Shown here: positions 17,423 through 25,549 of the stretch, one piece after another
Numbering within the stretch: the first letter of the stretch is position 1
How the letters are laid out: the number at the start of each line of letters is the position of its first letter
Assembly: GCA_900557255.1 (NCBI GenBank)
Contig: USSA01000016.1
Span: 1-32,604 of the forward strand
DNA: 32,604 bases
Origin: an uncultured Prevotella sp.
Lineage (GTDB): Bacteria > Bacteroidota > Bacteroidia > Bacteroidales > Bacteroidaceae
Direction: 5' to 3'
The notes under the pieces: model-generated
Databases searched by the model: none
What the model saw: the letters and a program-made list of their open reading frames with translations, nothing else
What the model was told of the DNA's origin: nothing
Translations under genes and position numbers: made by a program

Positions 17423-18886
17423 TTACTTTGCAGGAATCTCTGTCAGGAGCTGCTTGACGAGGTTCCAGAAAGGAGCAACGCAACTGATCTGGCAACGCTC
17501 ATTGGCTGTGTGAGGACTAAGAAGAGTAGGACCGAATGATACGACATCGAGGTTAGGATACTTGCTCAGGATGATAGAGCACTCCAGACCTGCGTGAACA
17601 GCCTGTACCTTACCGTCTGTGCCGTTCTGCTCTTTGTAAACCTTCAATACGTGTTCCAGAATGTCGCTCTTAGGGTTAGGGTTCCATCCCATATAGCTGC
17701 CGCTGAATTCAACCTTCATGCCTGCCATGTTGAAACAGCTCTCTACCATTGTGGCAAGATACATCTTGTAGTATTCGTGGCTGGAACGGGCCAGAATCTT
17801 GATGGCAGCCTTGCCGTCACCAATCTCAACGATTGCGAGGTTTGAAGAGGTCTCTACGATTTCAGGCATAGATGGAGCCATACGCAATACGCCATCGTGG
17901 CAAGCGTAGATTGCATCTACAAGATTATCCTGGATTTCGGCAGGAACCTGCATCTTAGGAGTCTCTACATTCTCAGTGAAGAACTCGATGTTCTCAGTTG
18001 TTTCAATGCCTTCGAACTCATCACAGATTTCGTCCTTCCAGTCTGCTACCAGGTCATTCAAAGCTTCAATGTTCTCCTTAGGCAGAGTCAGAACAACCTC
18101 AGCCTGGAATGGGATGGCATTGCGCATGTTGCCGCCCTGCCATGAAGCTAGACGGGCATCGAGTTCTGAAATAGCTTCACGCACGAAACGAACCATGCAC
18201 TTGTTGGCATTCGCTCTGCCTTCGTTGATTTCGATACCGGAGTGACCGCCTTTCAATCCCTTGAGGGTTACCTTAACGGCAGCATCTTCCTTGTCGGTTT
18301 CTACCTCTTTATAATCGAGAGTTGCTGTGATGTCGATACCGCCAGCGCTACCGATAACGAACTCGCCCCAAACCTCGGTATCGAAGTTCAAGAGAATGTC
18401 GCCGTTCAGTTCGCCTGTTGGGAGATCGTTGGCACCATACATGCCTGTCTCTTCGTCGGCGGTAATCAAGCCCTCGATAGGACCATGCTGCAAATCTTTT
18501 GATTCCATTACAGCCATGATTGTAGCTACGCCAAGTCCGTCGTCGCTACCGAGTGTTGTATGATTAGCACGTACCCAGTCGCCATCGATGATGGTTTCGA
18601 TAGGGTCTGTTTCGAAATTATGCTTGCTGTCTGGTGCTTTCTGAGGAACCATGTCCATGTGCGCCTGCATAATAACGCCTTTGCGGTTCTCCATACCTGG
18701 AGTTGCAGGTTTGCGCATCACGATGTTGCCTGCTGGGTCTTGGAAAGCCTCTACACCTGCTTCTTTTGCCCAATCGAGCAAATAAGCCTGAATCTTTTCC
18801 AAATGTCCTGATGGACGTGGAACTTGTGTTAACTTGTCAAAGTTGCGCCAGATTTCAACTGGCTTCAAATTCTTAATGTCAGCCAT
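17423..18886 (-). CDS. pepD: Aminoacyl-histidine dipeptidase PepD, M20C (487 aa)
   Basis: Cytosolic di-zinc peptidase cleaving Xaa-His and other dipeptides. Metal-binding and catalytic residues are visible: QAHMDMV (His76, Asp78), TLGSDDGLG (Asp115 region), ADEETGMYG (general base Glu145 and ligand Glu146), LLNFDTE, and HAGLECSI near the C-terminus. The lid/dimerisation domain lies between about 205 and 390. Length matches E. coli PepD (485 aa). There is no signal peptide. It lies 68 bases downstream of the LPG-synthase-TM gene on the same strand and may be co-transcribed with it. Confidence 0.95.
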   Translation of the reverse strand: MADIKNLKPVEIWRNFDKLTQVPRPSGHLEKIQAYLLDWAKEAGVEAFQDPAGNIVMRKPATPGMENRKGVIMQAHMDMVPQKAPDSKHNFETDPIETIIDGDWVRANHTTLGSDDGLGVATIMAVMESKDLQHGPIEGLITADEETGMYGANDLPTGELNGDILLNFDTEVWGEFVIGSAGGIDITATLDYKEVETDKEDAAVKVTLKGLKGGHSGIEINEGRANANKCMVRFVREAISELDARLASWQGGNMRNAIPFQAEVVLTLPKENIEALNDLVADWKDEICDEFEGIETTENIEFFTENVETPKMQVPAEIQDNLVDAIYACHDGVLRMAPSMPEIVETSSNLAIVEIGDGKAAIKILARSSHEYYKMYLATMVESCFNMAGMKVEFSGSYMGWNPNPKSDILEHVLKVYKEQNGTDGKVQAVHAGLECSIILSKYPNLDVVSFGPTLLSPHTANERCQISCVAPFWNLVKQLLTEIPAK

Positions 18887-18900
18887 AATATTTTTATTTT

Positions 18901-18921
18901 AATGTTAAATGTTCAATGTTA
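18901..18921. repeat. Three-copy 7-bp repeat AATGTTN
   Basis: AATGTTA, AATGTTC and AATGTTA in direct succession, 14 bases upstream of the pepD start codon. Confidence 0.6.
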
Positions 18922-18951
18922 AGTTGGGCATACGCCCTAAAGCAAGAGGAT

Positions 18952-18972
18952 TCTTCACTCCTCACTCTTCAC
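18952..18972. repeat. Three-copy 7-bp repeat forming the end of the LPG-synthase-TM gene
   Basis: TCTTCAC, TCCTCAC and TCTTCAC; on the minus strand GTGAAGA, GTGAGGA, GTGAAGA. The repeat encodes the last residues (KSEE) and supplies the TGA stop at 18955-18957. The same heptamers occur at 22534-22561 after rsgA. Confidence 0.65.
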
Positions 18973-19953
18973 TTTTCCGGTAAACGCCAGTGCTATCCAG
19001 GCATAGATTCCCAAAAGGACTACAAGCAGGGTTTGCACGGAGTGTACGATGAGAACGAAGAAGAGGGCATCGTTTGCCTGAATGCCATAGAGTATGAGCA
19101 TTGTCTTGACGGCAAAATGCCAAGGTCCGGCTCCGTTAGGAGTTGGTACAATGACCGCTATGCTGCCCACGATGAATGTTACCAGACCGCACATCAGATT
19201 GAGATGGGAGGTTGCTTCGAAGCATTGGAAGGTGAGATAGTAGTGGAAGAAATAGCTCAACCAGATGCCCAGTGTAAGGGCGATGTAGAGCGGTACATTT
19301 CTGACACCTTTCAGCGAGATGATACCTTGCCAGAGTCCTCCCAGTGTTGCTTTCACCTTATTATATATAGCGAGTCGCTTGAGCAGATAGTGAGCCAGGA
19401 TGAGTACTGCTATGCCACAGATGGCGGTCACAATGTAACCTGTGGCTGTAAACTGGCAGAGTAAACTGTCCATGCTCGTACCTGTTTTCTCAAAGAAATT
19501 GAGGAATACCGGAATCTGCATCACAAAGACCAGCGCCGTAATCAGCAGCACGAGGAGTGAATCGATGGCTCTTTCTGTAACGACGGTACCCAAGGCTTTC
19601 GGAAACGAAACATCATCCCATTTCTTCAATACGCCGCATCTGGCAAACTCGCCCGCACGAGGAATTACAAGACTCAGAGCATAGGACAGGAAGATGGAGT
19701 AGGTGCTGATACTGGAGCGTGCCTTCTCGCCTAATGGTTCCAGCGACTGTTTCCATCTCCATCCTCTGAACACCTGGGCAAAGATGCCAAAGGGGAACGA
19801 CAGCAGCATCCAGGTCCAACTCATCTTGTGAAGCAGAACATCTTCTACTTGCTTGAAGTCGAATCCACGATACATCCAATAAAGGATGGCGCCACCCAGA
19901 ATGAGCGACAAAGCCACCTTCCATATGTTGTTTGCTATCTTCTTTATATCCAT
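18955..19953 (-). CDS. LPG-synthase-TM / UPF0104 family membrane protein (332 aa)
   Basis: A polytopic inner-membrane protein of the PF03706 family (transmembrane half of lysylphosphatidylglycerol synthases, also called UPF0104). About seven or eight hydrophobic helices are seen. The family features FRGWRWKQSL (about 63-72), the LSLVIPRAGEFARCGVL segment and PTPNGAGPWHFAVKTMLILYGI near the C-terminus are present. There is no soluble aminoacyl-transferase domain (DUF2156), so calling it an LPG synthase would overreach; a lipid-linked transport or flippase-like role is often assumed but not shown here. The frame opens at 20004; I chose the ATG at 19953. The stop lies in a heptamer repeat, so the true C-terminus may vary between strains. 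Confidence 0.85.
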   Translation of the reverse strand: MDIKKIANNIWKVALSLILGGAILYWMYRGFDFKQVEDVLLHKMSWTWMLLSFPFGIFAQVFRGWRWKQSLEPLGEKARSSISTYSIFLSYALSLVIPRAGEFARCGVLKKWDDVSFPKALGTVVTERAIDSLLVLLITALVFVMQIPVFLNFFEKTGTSMDSLLCQFTATGYIVTAICGIAVLILAHYLLKRLAIYNKVKATLGGLWQGIISLKGVRNVPLYIALTLGIWLSYFFHYYLTFQCFEATSHLNLMCGLVTFIVGSIAVIVPTPNGAGPWHFAVKTMLILYGIQANDALFFVLIVHSVQTLLVVLLGIYAWIALAFTGKVKSEE

Positions 19954-19962
19954 AATTAGATG

Positions 19963-19970
19963 CAAAGATA
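19963..19970 (-). promoter_or_regulatory. -7 box immediately before the LPG-synthase-TM gene
   Basis: The minus strand reads TATCTTTGC with only 9 bases between the box and the ATG at 19953. Transcription would begin about 3 bases before the start codon, so the mRNA would be almost leaderless. No TTG at the ideal distance. Confidence 0.45.
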
Positions 19971-20040
19971 ATACTTTTATTGACAATATCGTTCGAATCT
20001 GCATATTTTTAGCATAAATAAACGCTTGGGCGCCATTTAT

Positions 20041-20063
20041 GGCTAAAAGTATAGCCTTTTTTT
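20041..20063 (+). terminator. Orphan terminator-like hairpin upstream of rsmA
   Basis: GGCTA (20041-20045) pairs with TAGCC (20052-20056) and is followed by seven T's. A second small hairpin GCCAT/ATGGC (20032-20036 with 20039-20043) overlaps it. No plus-strand gene ends here, so either this is chance in AT-rich DNA or a small RNA ends here. Confidence 0.3.
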
Positions 20064-20147
20064 AAAGAAACAAGTGGCTCTTTCCCTTTTTTACCCAAAA
20101 AGATAAAAAAAATCGCATACTTCGTGTGGATTCTCAAAAAATAATCG

Positions 20148-20155
20148 TATTTTTG
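20148..20155 (+). promoter_or_regulatory. -7 box for rsmA-frr-rsgA
   Basis: TATTTTTGC matches TAnnTTTGC, 26 bases before the rsmA ATG. The expected -33 position reads GTG rather than TTG. Confidence 0.5.
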
Positions 20156-20181
20156 CAAAATATATAATATAAAGATAAGAT

Positions 20182-20991
20182 ATGAAAGCTGTAAAGCCTA
20201 AGAAGAATCTCGGTCAGCACTTCTTGACCGACCTCAATATAGCAAAGCGCATCGCCGATACGGTGGATGCCTGCCCGGATATACCTGTTCTCGAAATCGG
20301 ACCAGGTATGGGCGTTCTTACCCAATATCTCGTAGAGAAACCAAGACCCGTCAAGGCAGTGGAAATCGACTCGGAGTCGGTGGCGTATCTTCATGAGAAT
20401 TTCCCGACACTCAAGGATAATATTATCGGTGAAGACTTCCTGAGAATGGATTTGAACCAGATATTCGATGGAAAGCAGTTTGTACTGACAGGTAATTATC
20501 CATACGATATCTCATCGCAGATATTCTTCAAGATGCTCGATTACAAGGATCTCATTCCTTGCTGTACCGGAATGATTCAGCGCGAGGTGGCATTGCGTAT
20601 GGCATCAGAACCAGGCAACAAAGCCTATGGTATCCTCAGTGTGCTCATCCAGGCATGGTATGATGTGGAATATCTCTTTACGGTAGATGAGAATGTATTC
20701 AACCCACCACCCAAGGTAAAGAGTGCGGTTATCCGTATGACTCGTAACAAGGTGACTGACCTTGGCTGTGATGAAAAACTGTTTAAGCGTCTGGTAAAGA
20801 CTGTCTTCAACCAGCGTCGCAAGATGCTCCGTGTAAGCCTCAAGCAGATGTTCCCGGGTGTAACCCCACGCGAGGATTTCTACACCACCGACATCATGAC
20901 CAAGCGTCCTGAACAGCTCACTATCCAGCAGTTTGTAGGACTCACCAACTATGTGGGCGAAGAACTGAAAAGATTAGAATTAATAAAATAA
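20182..20991 (+). CDS. rsmA: 16S rRNA dimethyladenosine transferase RsmA/KsgA (269 aa)
   Basis: Dimethylates two adjacent adenines near the 3' end of 16S rRNA late in 30S assembly, using S-adenosylmethionine. Motifs: KKNLGQHFLTD (7-17), the SAM-binding loop LEIGPGMGVLT (37-47), the acidic VEIDSE (60-65) and the catalytic NYPY (105-108). The C-terminal domain with VFNQRRKMLR is present. Length is normal. It begins an rsmA-frr-rsgA run, 12 bases before frr; all three products act on ribosomes. Confidence 0.97.
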   Translation: MKAVKPKKNLGQHFLTDLNIAKRIADTVDACPDIPVLEIGPGMGVLTQYLVEKPRPVKAVEIDSESVAYLHENFPTLKDNIIGEDFLRMDLNQIFDGKQFVLTGNYPYDISSQIFFKMLDYKDLIPCCTGMIQREVALRMASEPGNKAYGILSVLIQAWYDVEYLFTVDENVFNPPPKVKSAVIRMTRNKVTDLGCDEKLFKRLVKTVFNQRRKMLRVSLKQMFPGVTPREDFYTTDIMTKRPEQLTIQQFVGLTNYVGEELKRLELIK

Positions 20992-21003
20992 AAACATATA
21001 ATT

Positions 21004-21564
21004 ATGATAGACGTTAAAGAAACTTTGAATTCTGCAGCAGAGCGTATGGAGATGGCAGCAATGTATCTCGCAGAGGAACTCTCTCATGTTCGTGCTGGTC
21101 GTGCTAATGTAGCCATCCTCGATGGTGTGCGCGTAAATAGTTATGGCAGTATGGTTCCTCTGAACCAGGTAGCTACAGTTACAACCCCTGATGCCCGTAC
21201 TATCGCTATCCGCCCTTGGGACAAAAAGGCTATCAAGGATATCGAAAAGGCTATTATGGATAGTGGTGTAGGTATCACTCCTGAGAACAATGGCGAAATC
21301 GTACGTCTGGGTATTCCTCAGCCAACAGGTGAGCGCCGTAAGGAGCTCGTAAAGCAGTGTAATAAGATTGCTGAGCGTGCTAAGATTGAGGTGCGCAACG
21401 TGCGCCAGGAAATCAAGGAGAAGTTGAAGAAAGCTATCAAGGATGGACTTTCTGAAGACTTGGAGAAGGATGCTGAGAACGATTTGCAGAAACTCCACGA
21501 CAAGTACATCAAGCAGCTCGAAAACCTGATGGACGAGAAGGAGAAGGAAATCATGACAGTCTAA
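21004..21564 (+). CDS. frr: Ribosome recycling factor (186 aa)
   Basis: Splits post-termination ribosomes together with EF-G. The tRNA-shaped fold is recognisable from HVRAGRANVAILDGVRVNSYG (about 30-50), PLNQVATVTTPDARTIAIRPWDK, IPQPTGERRKELVKQC and the C-terminal KLHDKYIKQLENLMDEKEKEIM. Length is exactly that of the family. It lies between rsmA (12 bases) and rsgA (34 bases). Confidence 0.98.
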   Translation: MIDVKETLNSAAERMEMAAMYLAEELSHVRAGRANVAILDGVRVNSYGSMVPLNQVATVTTPDARTIAIRPWDKKAIKDIEKAIMDSGVGITPENNGEIVRLGIPQPTGERRKELVKQCNKIAERAKIEVRNVRQEIKEKLKKAIKDGLSEDLEKDAENDLQKLHDKYIKQLENLMDEKEKEIMTV

Positions 21565-21598
21565 ATCATTCTGGACTTACATTATTTAATAAGTGATA

Positions 21599-22531
21599 AT
21601 GAGAGGACTCGTTATTAAAAATACAGGCAGCTGGTACACCGTCAAGACAGACGATGGCCAGCTGATTGAAAGTAAAATCAAGGGCAATTTCAGATTGAAG
21701 GGCATCCGCAGCACCAATCCTGTGGCTGTAGGTGATTATGTGCAGCTTATTACCAATCAGGAGGGTACGGCATTTATCTCTTCTATCGAAGACCGCCAAA
21801 ACTATATCATTCGTAAATCACCTAACCTCAGTAAGCAGAGTCATATTCTGGCAGCTAATGTAGACCAGGCGCTGCTTGTGGTAACGGTGAATTATCCGCA
21901 GACTTCTACTACCTTCATCGACCGATTCCTGGCTGGCGCTGAGGCCTATAGAGTGCCTGTTATCATCATCTTCAATAAAAGTGATATACTTTCAGAAGAA
22001 GAATTGCATTACGAGAAGATGATGTGTACGCTCTATGAAACCATCGGATATAAATGTATCGAATTGTCGGCAGCTACAGGCGAAGGTGTTGAACTGTTGC
22101 GACCTCTTATCAAGGATAAGAAATCTTTGTTGAGCGGCAACAGCGGGGTAGGAAAGTCAACCCTCATCAACCAGCTCATTCCTGATGCAGAGCAGCGTAC
22201 CGCCGAAATCAGCGAGGCGCATAATAGCGGAATGCATACCACAACCTTCAGTGAGATGCTGGAACTGCCGGAAGGTGGTTATCTCATTGATACTCCGGGC
22301 ATCAAGGGTTTTGGTACCTTTGATATCGAAAAGGAAGAGCTGACCAGCTATTTTAAGGAAATCTTCAAGTTCTCTCAGAATTGTAAGTTCTCTGACTGTA
22401 CCCATACCCACGAACCGGGGTGCGCGGTAATCAAGGCGGTTGAGGAACATTATATTGCAGCTAGCCGCTATCAGAGTTATCTCTCTATGTTGGAGGATAA
22501 GGACGAAAATAAATACAGAGAGGCTTTTTGA
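21599..22531 (+). CDS. rsgA: Small ribosomal subunit GTPase RsgA (310 aa)
   Basis: A circularly permuted GTPase that checks and releases maturing 30S subunits. An N-terminal OB fold (1-70) is followed by the permuted G domain: G4 FNKSD (125-129) comes before G1 GNSGVGKST (180-188) and G3 DTPG (231-234). A C-terminal zinc knuckle has [15 protein letters not shown] (Cys262, Cys267, His269, Cys275). A GTG start at 21593 is possible, but the ATG at 21599 gives the usual MRG N-terminus. Its role pairs naturally with upstream rsmA and frr. Confidence 0.96.
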   Translation: MRGLVIKNTGSWYTVKTDDGQLIESKIKGNFRLKGIRSTNPVAVGDYVQLITNQEGTAFISSIEDRQNYIIRKSPNLSKQSHILAANVDQALLVVTVNYPQTSTTFIDRFLAGAEAYRVPVIIIFNKSDILSEEELHYEKMMCTLYETIGYKCIELSAATGEGVELLRPLIKDKKSLLSGNSGVGKSTLINQLIPDAEQRTAEISEAHNSGMHTTTFSEMLELPEGGYLIDTPGIKGFGTFDIEKEELTSYFKEIFKFSQNCKFSDCTHTHEPGCAVIKAVEEHYIAASRYQSYLSMLEDKDENKYREAF

Positions 22532-22533
22532 TA

Positions 22534-22561
22534 GGGAAGAGTGAAGAACGAAGAGTGAAGA
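22534..22561. repeat. Four-copy 7-bp repeat after rsgA
   Basis: GGGAAGA, GTGAAGA, ACGAAGA and GTGAAGA in succession, starting 3 bases after the rsgA stop codon and reaching almost to the AraC-type gene. It shares its heptamer with the array at 18952. Confidence 0.65.
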
Positions 22562-22580
22562 AATTAAAAAAATCATATTA

Positions 22581-23492
22581 ATGAAAGAACAGAAGGACGT
22601 CAGGCAGCGTATCGAAGAAGGTGAGTTCGCACAGAGTGCAGAAATCAGTGCGAGCTATCTGGATGAGGACATCTTGATTATTGATAATGTCAAGGTGTTG
22701 CAGAACCCCGACCCTATGAGATTCCAGATGAACATGATTGCATCCTGTCAGAGAGGCAGCCTGAGAGCTGAACTCAACGGGCGGGAAATCGTGGTAGAGA
22801 AGGGCGATATATTTATCAGTCCGCCTAACTCTATTCTCGACATCAAAGAGGTGTCGGAAGATTTTGCATGCACAGCCATGTGTGTCAGCAATCACGGCTT
22901 GCTTGGTATTCTTCGTTCTCATATCTCGGTATGGAACCGTGCCATGTATGTGAGCAAGGTTTCGGTGTTGAAGATGAACGAGGTGGATATGGTATTCTAT
23001 TCTAAGTTTACCGATTTGGTGCGCCTCTGTCTGGATCCGAAGTTCAACGACCGCAGTTCGTGGAAACCTTATCGCCGTGAGATTGTGGAGACGCTCTTGA
23101 AGAGTGCTCTTCTTGCCGTGAGCAATCTTTTGCTGACAGATCTCCCGAAAGAAACTTTGGGAACCAGTGCCAGCGATTTTTTTGATAAGTTCCTGGAGAT
23201 GTTGCAGCAGAGCGAAATCAAGCATCAGCCTGTAGAATATTTTGCGCAGCAGCTTTGCATCACGCCAAAATATCTCTCCATTATCTGCAAGCGCCATTCC
23301 GGCAAGACAGCCATCGAGTGGATTACGGAGTATACGCTTGCTGATATTACCTATTATCTCCGTTCTACAACGAAAACAATCAAGGAGATTTCAGGTATAC
23401 TGGGCTTCTCCAATACCTCATTCTTTGGCAAGTATGTGAGGGAGCATCTCCATATGTCGCCATTGAAGTATCGAGAGAGTTTGAGGAAGTGA
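22581..23492 (+). CDS. AraC family transcriptional regulator (303 aa)
   Basis: The N-terminal part (about 1-200) contains a cupin-like ligand or dimerisation region (GSLRAELNGREIVVEKGDIFISPPNSILDIKEV). The C-terminal 100 residues hold the two AraC helix-turn-helices: VEYFAQQLCITPKYLSIICKR and IKEISGILGFSNTSFFGKYVR, ending with HMSPLKYRESL. The effector and targets cannot be told. It is 49 bases after rsgA, with only a heptamer repeat and AT-rich DNA between, so it could be co-transcribed with the ribosome genes or use a promoter I do not recognise. The next gene has its own strong promoter. Confidence 0.93.
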   Translation: MKEQKDVRQRIEEGEFAQSAEISASYLDEDILIIDNVKVLQNPDPMRFQMNMIASCQRGSLRAELNGREIVVEKGDIFISPPNSILDIKEVSEDFACTAMCVSNHGLLGILRSHISVWNRAMYVSKVSVLKMNEVDMVFYSKFTDLVRLCLDPKFNDRSSWKPYRREIVETLLKSALLAVSNLLLTDLPKETLGTSASDFFDKFLEMLQQSEIKHQPVEYFAQQLCITPKYLSIICKRHSGKTAIEWITEYTLADITYYLRSTTKTIKEISGILGFSNTSFFGKYVREHLHMSPLKYRESLRK

Positions 23493-23514
23493 GGTATTTT
23501 TTCCTTCTAAGAAT

Positions 23515-23545
23515 TTGGAGAAATCAGATAATCTTTGTAACTTTG
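23515..23545 (+). promoter_or_regulatory. Strong promoter of the AAA-ATPase/nuclease gene
   Basis: TTG at 23515-23517, a 20-base spacer, and TAACTTTGC from 23538. This is near-ideal Bacteroidetes consensus. The leader would be about 20 bases before the ATG at 23570. Confidence 0.8.
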
Positions 23546-23569
23546 CCTCCAAAATAATAAAAAGGCAAT

Positions 23570-25342
23570 ATGATGGCAGTGAATCAAAGCGACAATACCT
23601 CAAGATATCCGAAGCGTATACCCTATGGTATGATGAATTTCGAGGCTATCATCGAGGATGATTGTTATTATGTAGACAAGACCTACTATATCGAACAGGT
23701 AGAAAGAGCCAACAAGTTCTTCTTCTATATCCGCCCTCGTCGTTTCGGCAAGAGCCTTACTATTTCTATGCTCGAACATTACTACGACATTAATGAGGCA
23801 GATAAGTTTGAGAAACTTTATGGTAAGCTGTATATTGGTCAACATCCTACACCAGAGCGCAACAAGTATCTTGTTATCAAGCTCAATTTTGCAGTAGTCA
23901 ATGCCGAGTTACACGATTATAAGATAGGCTTGGATAATCATTGCAGCATCGCCTTCAATTATTTTTGTGATGTTTATGCCCAATATCTCCCAGTGGGTAT
24001 CAAGGAAGGTATGAACAAACTTGATAGTGCGGTGTCTCAACTCAATTACATCTGCAATGAATGTAGGAAGACTGGTGCTAAGATTTATCTCTTTATAGAT
24101 GAATACGACCATTTCACCAATAAGATACTAGCAGAGCCAGATTGCCTGGATGCTTATCGCAAGGAAACGCATGGTGAAGGTTATCTTCGTACCTTCTTTG
24201 ATACGATCAAGGCAGGCACCGACTCCACCATATCTCGTGTCTTCGTAACAGGTGTGAGTCCTGTAACCTTGGATGACTTGACGAGCGGATTCAACATAGG
24301 TAGCAACTATACTCTCAGTGCGCAGTTTAACGAGATGACGGGTTTTACGGAAAGTGAAGTCCGTGATATGCTGTCTTATTATGCCACCCAGTTTCAGTTT
24401 AATCACACTATAGACGAGCTGATTGCCATTATCAAGCCATGGTATGACAACTATTGCTTTGCTACAAAGAAATTTGGTAAAGTAACGATGTACAACTCCA
24501 ATATGGTGCTCTATTTTGTAGACAATTATGTTCACAATGATTGTGAGATACCAGATAGTTTGGTGGATGACAATATCCGAACCGATTATAACAAGCTCCG
24601 TATGCTGATACGCCATGACAAGGAGTTTGCTCATGATGCATCCATTATACAGCAGCTGGTAAAGCAAGGCTACATCACGGGTACTCTCAAGCCGGGTTTC
24701 CCTGCAGAGCAGATTGGCAATCCAGACAATTTTGTGAGTCTCCTTTTCTATTTCGGAATGATTACGATAGATGGGAGCTTCAAGGGAAAGACAAAATTTG
24801 TCATACCCAATGAGGTGGTTCGTGAGCAGTTATATACCTACTTACTTGATACGTATGATGAAAACGAACTCTCTTTTGATGTATGTCATAAGAATGAGTT
24901 GGCAGTCAATTTGGCGTATGAAGGTGAATGGAGACCATATTTTCAATATATAGCAGATACTTTGCATAAGTATTCTTCCCAGCGCGATCATCAGAAGGGA
25001 GAGTATTTCGTACATGGTTTTACGCTTGCCATGACTTGCCAGAACCAGTACTACCGTCCTATATCTGAGAAAGATACGCAAGAGGGATATGCAGACATAT
25101 TCCTCTGTCCGCTTCTTGACCTGTATAGTGATATGCTCCATTCGTATATTGTGGAGTTGAAGTATGCCAAGTCGAGAGACACTGATGCTCATATAGAGCA
25201 ATTGCGTTTGGATGCAACAGACCAAGTAAGGCGTTATGCCCAAAGCGAGGTTGTGACATCGGCTGTTAAGACAACTCAATTGCACAAGATAGTTGTAATT
25301 TATAGAGGAACGGAGATGGTAGTTTGTGAGGAAGTGAAATAA
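23570..25342 (+). CDS. AAA-ATPase-like protein with C-terminal PD-(D/E)XK nuclease-fold domain (590 aa)
   Basis: Belongs to the PF09820 (AAA-ATPase-like) plus PF08011 (PD-(D/E)XK, formerly DUF1703) family. The N-terminus has the hallmark segment PYGMMNFEAIIEDDCYYVDKT, then the P-loop variant YIRPRRFGKSLTISML and a Walker-B-like IYLFIDEYDHF. The C-terminal nuclease fold shows Asp509 (GYADIFL), then Glu529-Leu-Lys531 (IVELKYAK), the D...ExK arrangement. Both key sites look intact. The family is often found in many copies in Bacteroidales; its function is unproven, with defence or mobile-DNA roles suggested. It is transcribed alone, from its own promoter to its own terminator, directly before the type I RM locus. 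The start could be the second ATG, one codon on. Confidence 0.88.
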   Translation: MMAVNQSDNTSRYPKRIPYGMMNFEAIIEDDCYYVDKTYYIEQVERANKFFFYIRPRRFGKSLTISMLEHYYDINEADKFEKLYGKLYIGQHPTPERNKYLVIKLNFAVVNAELHDYKIGLDNHCSIAFNYFCDVYAQYLPVGIKEGMNKLDSAVSQLNYICNECRKTGAKIYLFIDEYDHFTNKILAEPDCLDAYRKETHGEGYLRTFFDTIKAGTDSTISRVFVTGVSPVTLDDLTSGFNIGSNYTLSAQFNEMTGFTESEVRDMLSYYATQFQFNHTIDELIAIIKPWYDNYCFATKKFGKVTMYNSNMVLYFVDNYVHNDCEIPDSLVDDNIRTDYNKLRMLIRHDKEFAHDASIIQQLVKQGYITGTLKPGFPAEQIGNPDNFVSLLFYFGMITIDGSFKGKTKFVIPNEVVREQLYTYLLDTYDENELSFDVCHKNELAVNLAYEGEWRPYFQYIADTLHKYSSQRDHQKGEYFVHGFTLAMTCQNQYYRPISEKDTQEGYADIFLCPLLDLYSDMLHSYIVELKYAKSRDTDAHIEQLRLDATDQVRRYAQSEVVTSAVKTTQLHKIVVIYRGTEMVVCEEVK

Positions 25343-25344
25343 AA

Positions 25345-25380
25345 CAAAAAACTCTGCCCTTTGTCGGCAGAGTTTTTGTT
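25345..25380 (+). terminator. Terminator of the AAA-ATPase/nuclease gene
   Basis: A 12-bp stem AAAAACTCTGCC (25347-25358) with GGCAGAGTTTTT (25366-25377), loop CTTTGTC, then GTTTTTA. It begins just after the stop codon. Confidence 0.92.
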
Positions 25381-25513
25381 TTTAGTTTTTTTAAAATCCA
25401 AAGAATGCCAATTTCTTTTATAAGATATATTGCAGATTAAACCTTTTTCAGCATTCCAATCTTCATTTTTTGAGGAATATGCCCTTTATATTCTAAAAAA
25501 GTCTTATTGGATT

Positions 25514-25543
25514 TTGCTTTTCCATTTCTTTTCATTACCTTTG
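25514..25543 (+). promoter_or_regulatory. Consensus promoter ahead of the structured region and hsdMSR
   Basis: TTG at 25514-25516, exactly 19 bases, then TACCTTTGC from 25536: the same perfect arrangement as the tRNA-Gln promoter. Transcription should begin near 25550, over 400 bases before hsdM. The 130 bases before it (25383-25513) are AT-rich and hold nothing I recognise. Confidence 0.8.
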
Positions 25544-25549
25544 CAGTGT

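Noticed and set aside
22578..23297. 239-codon minus-strand ORF
   Set aside because: Antisense to the AraC-type gene, which has clear helix-turn-helix motifs.
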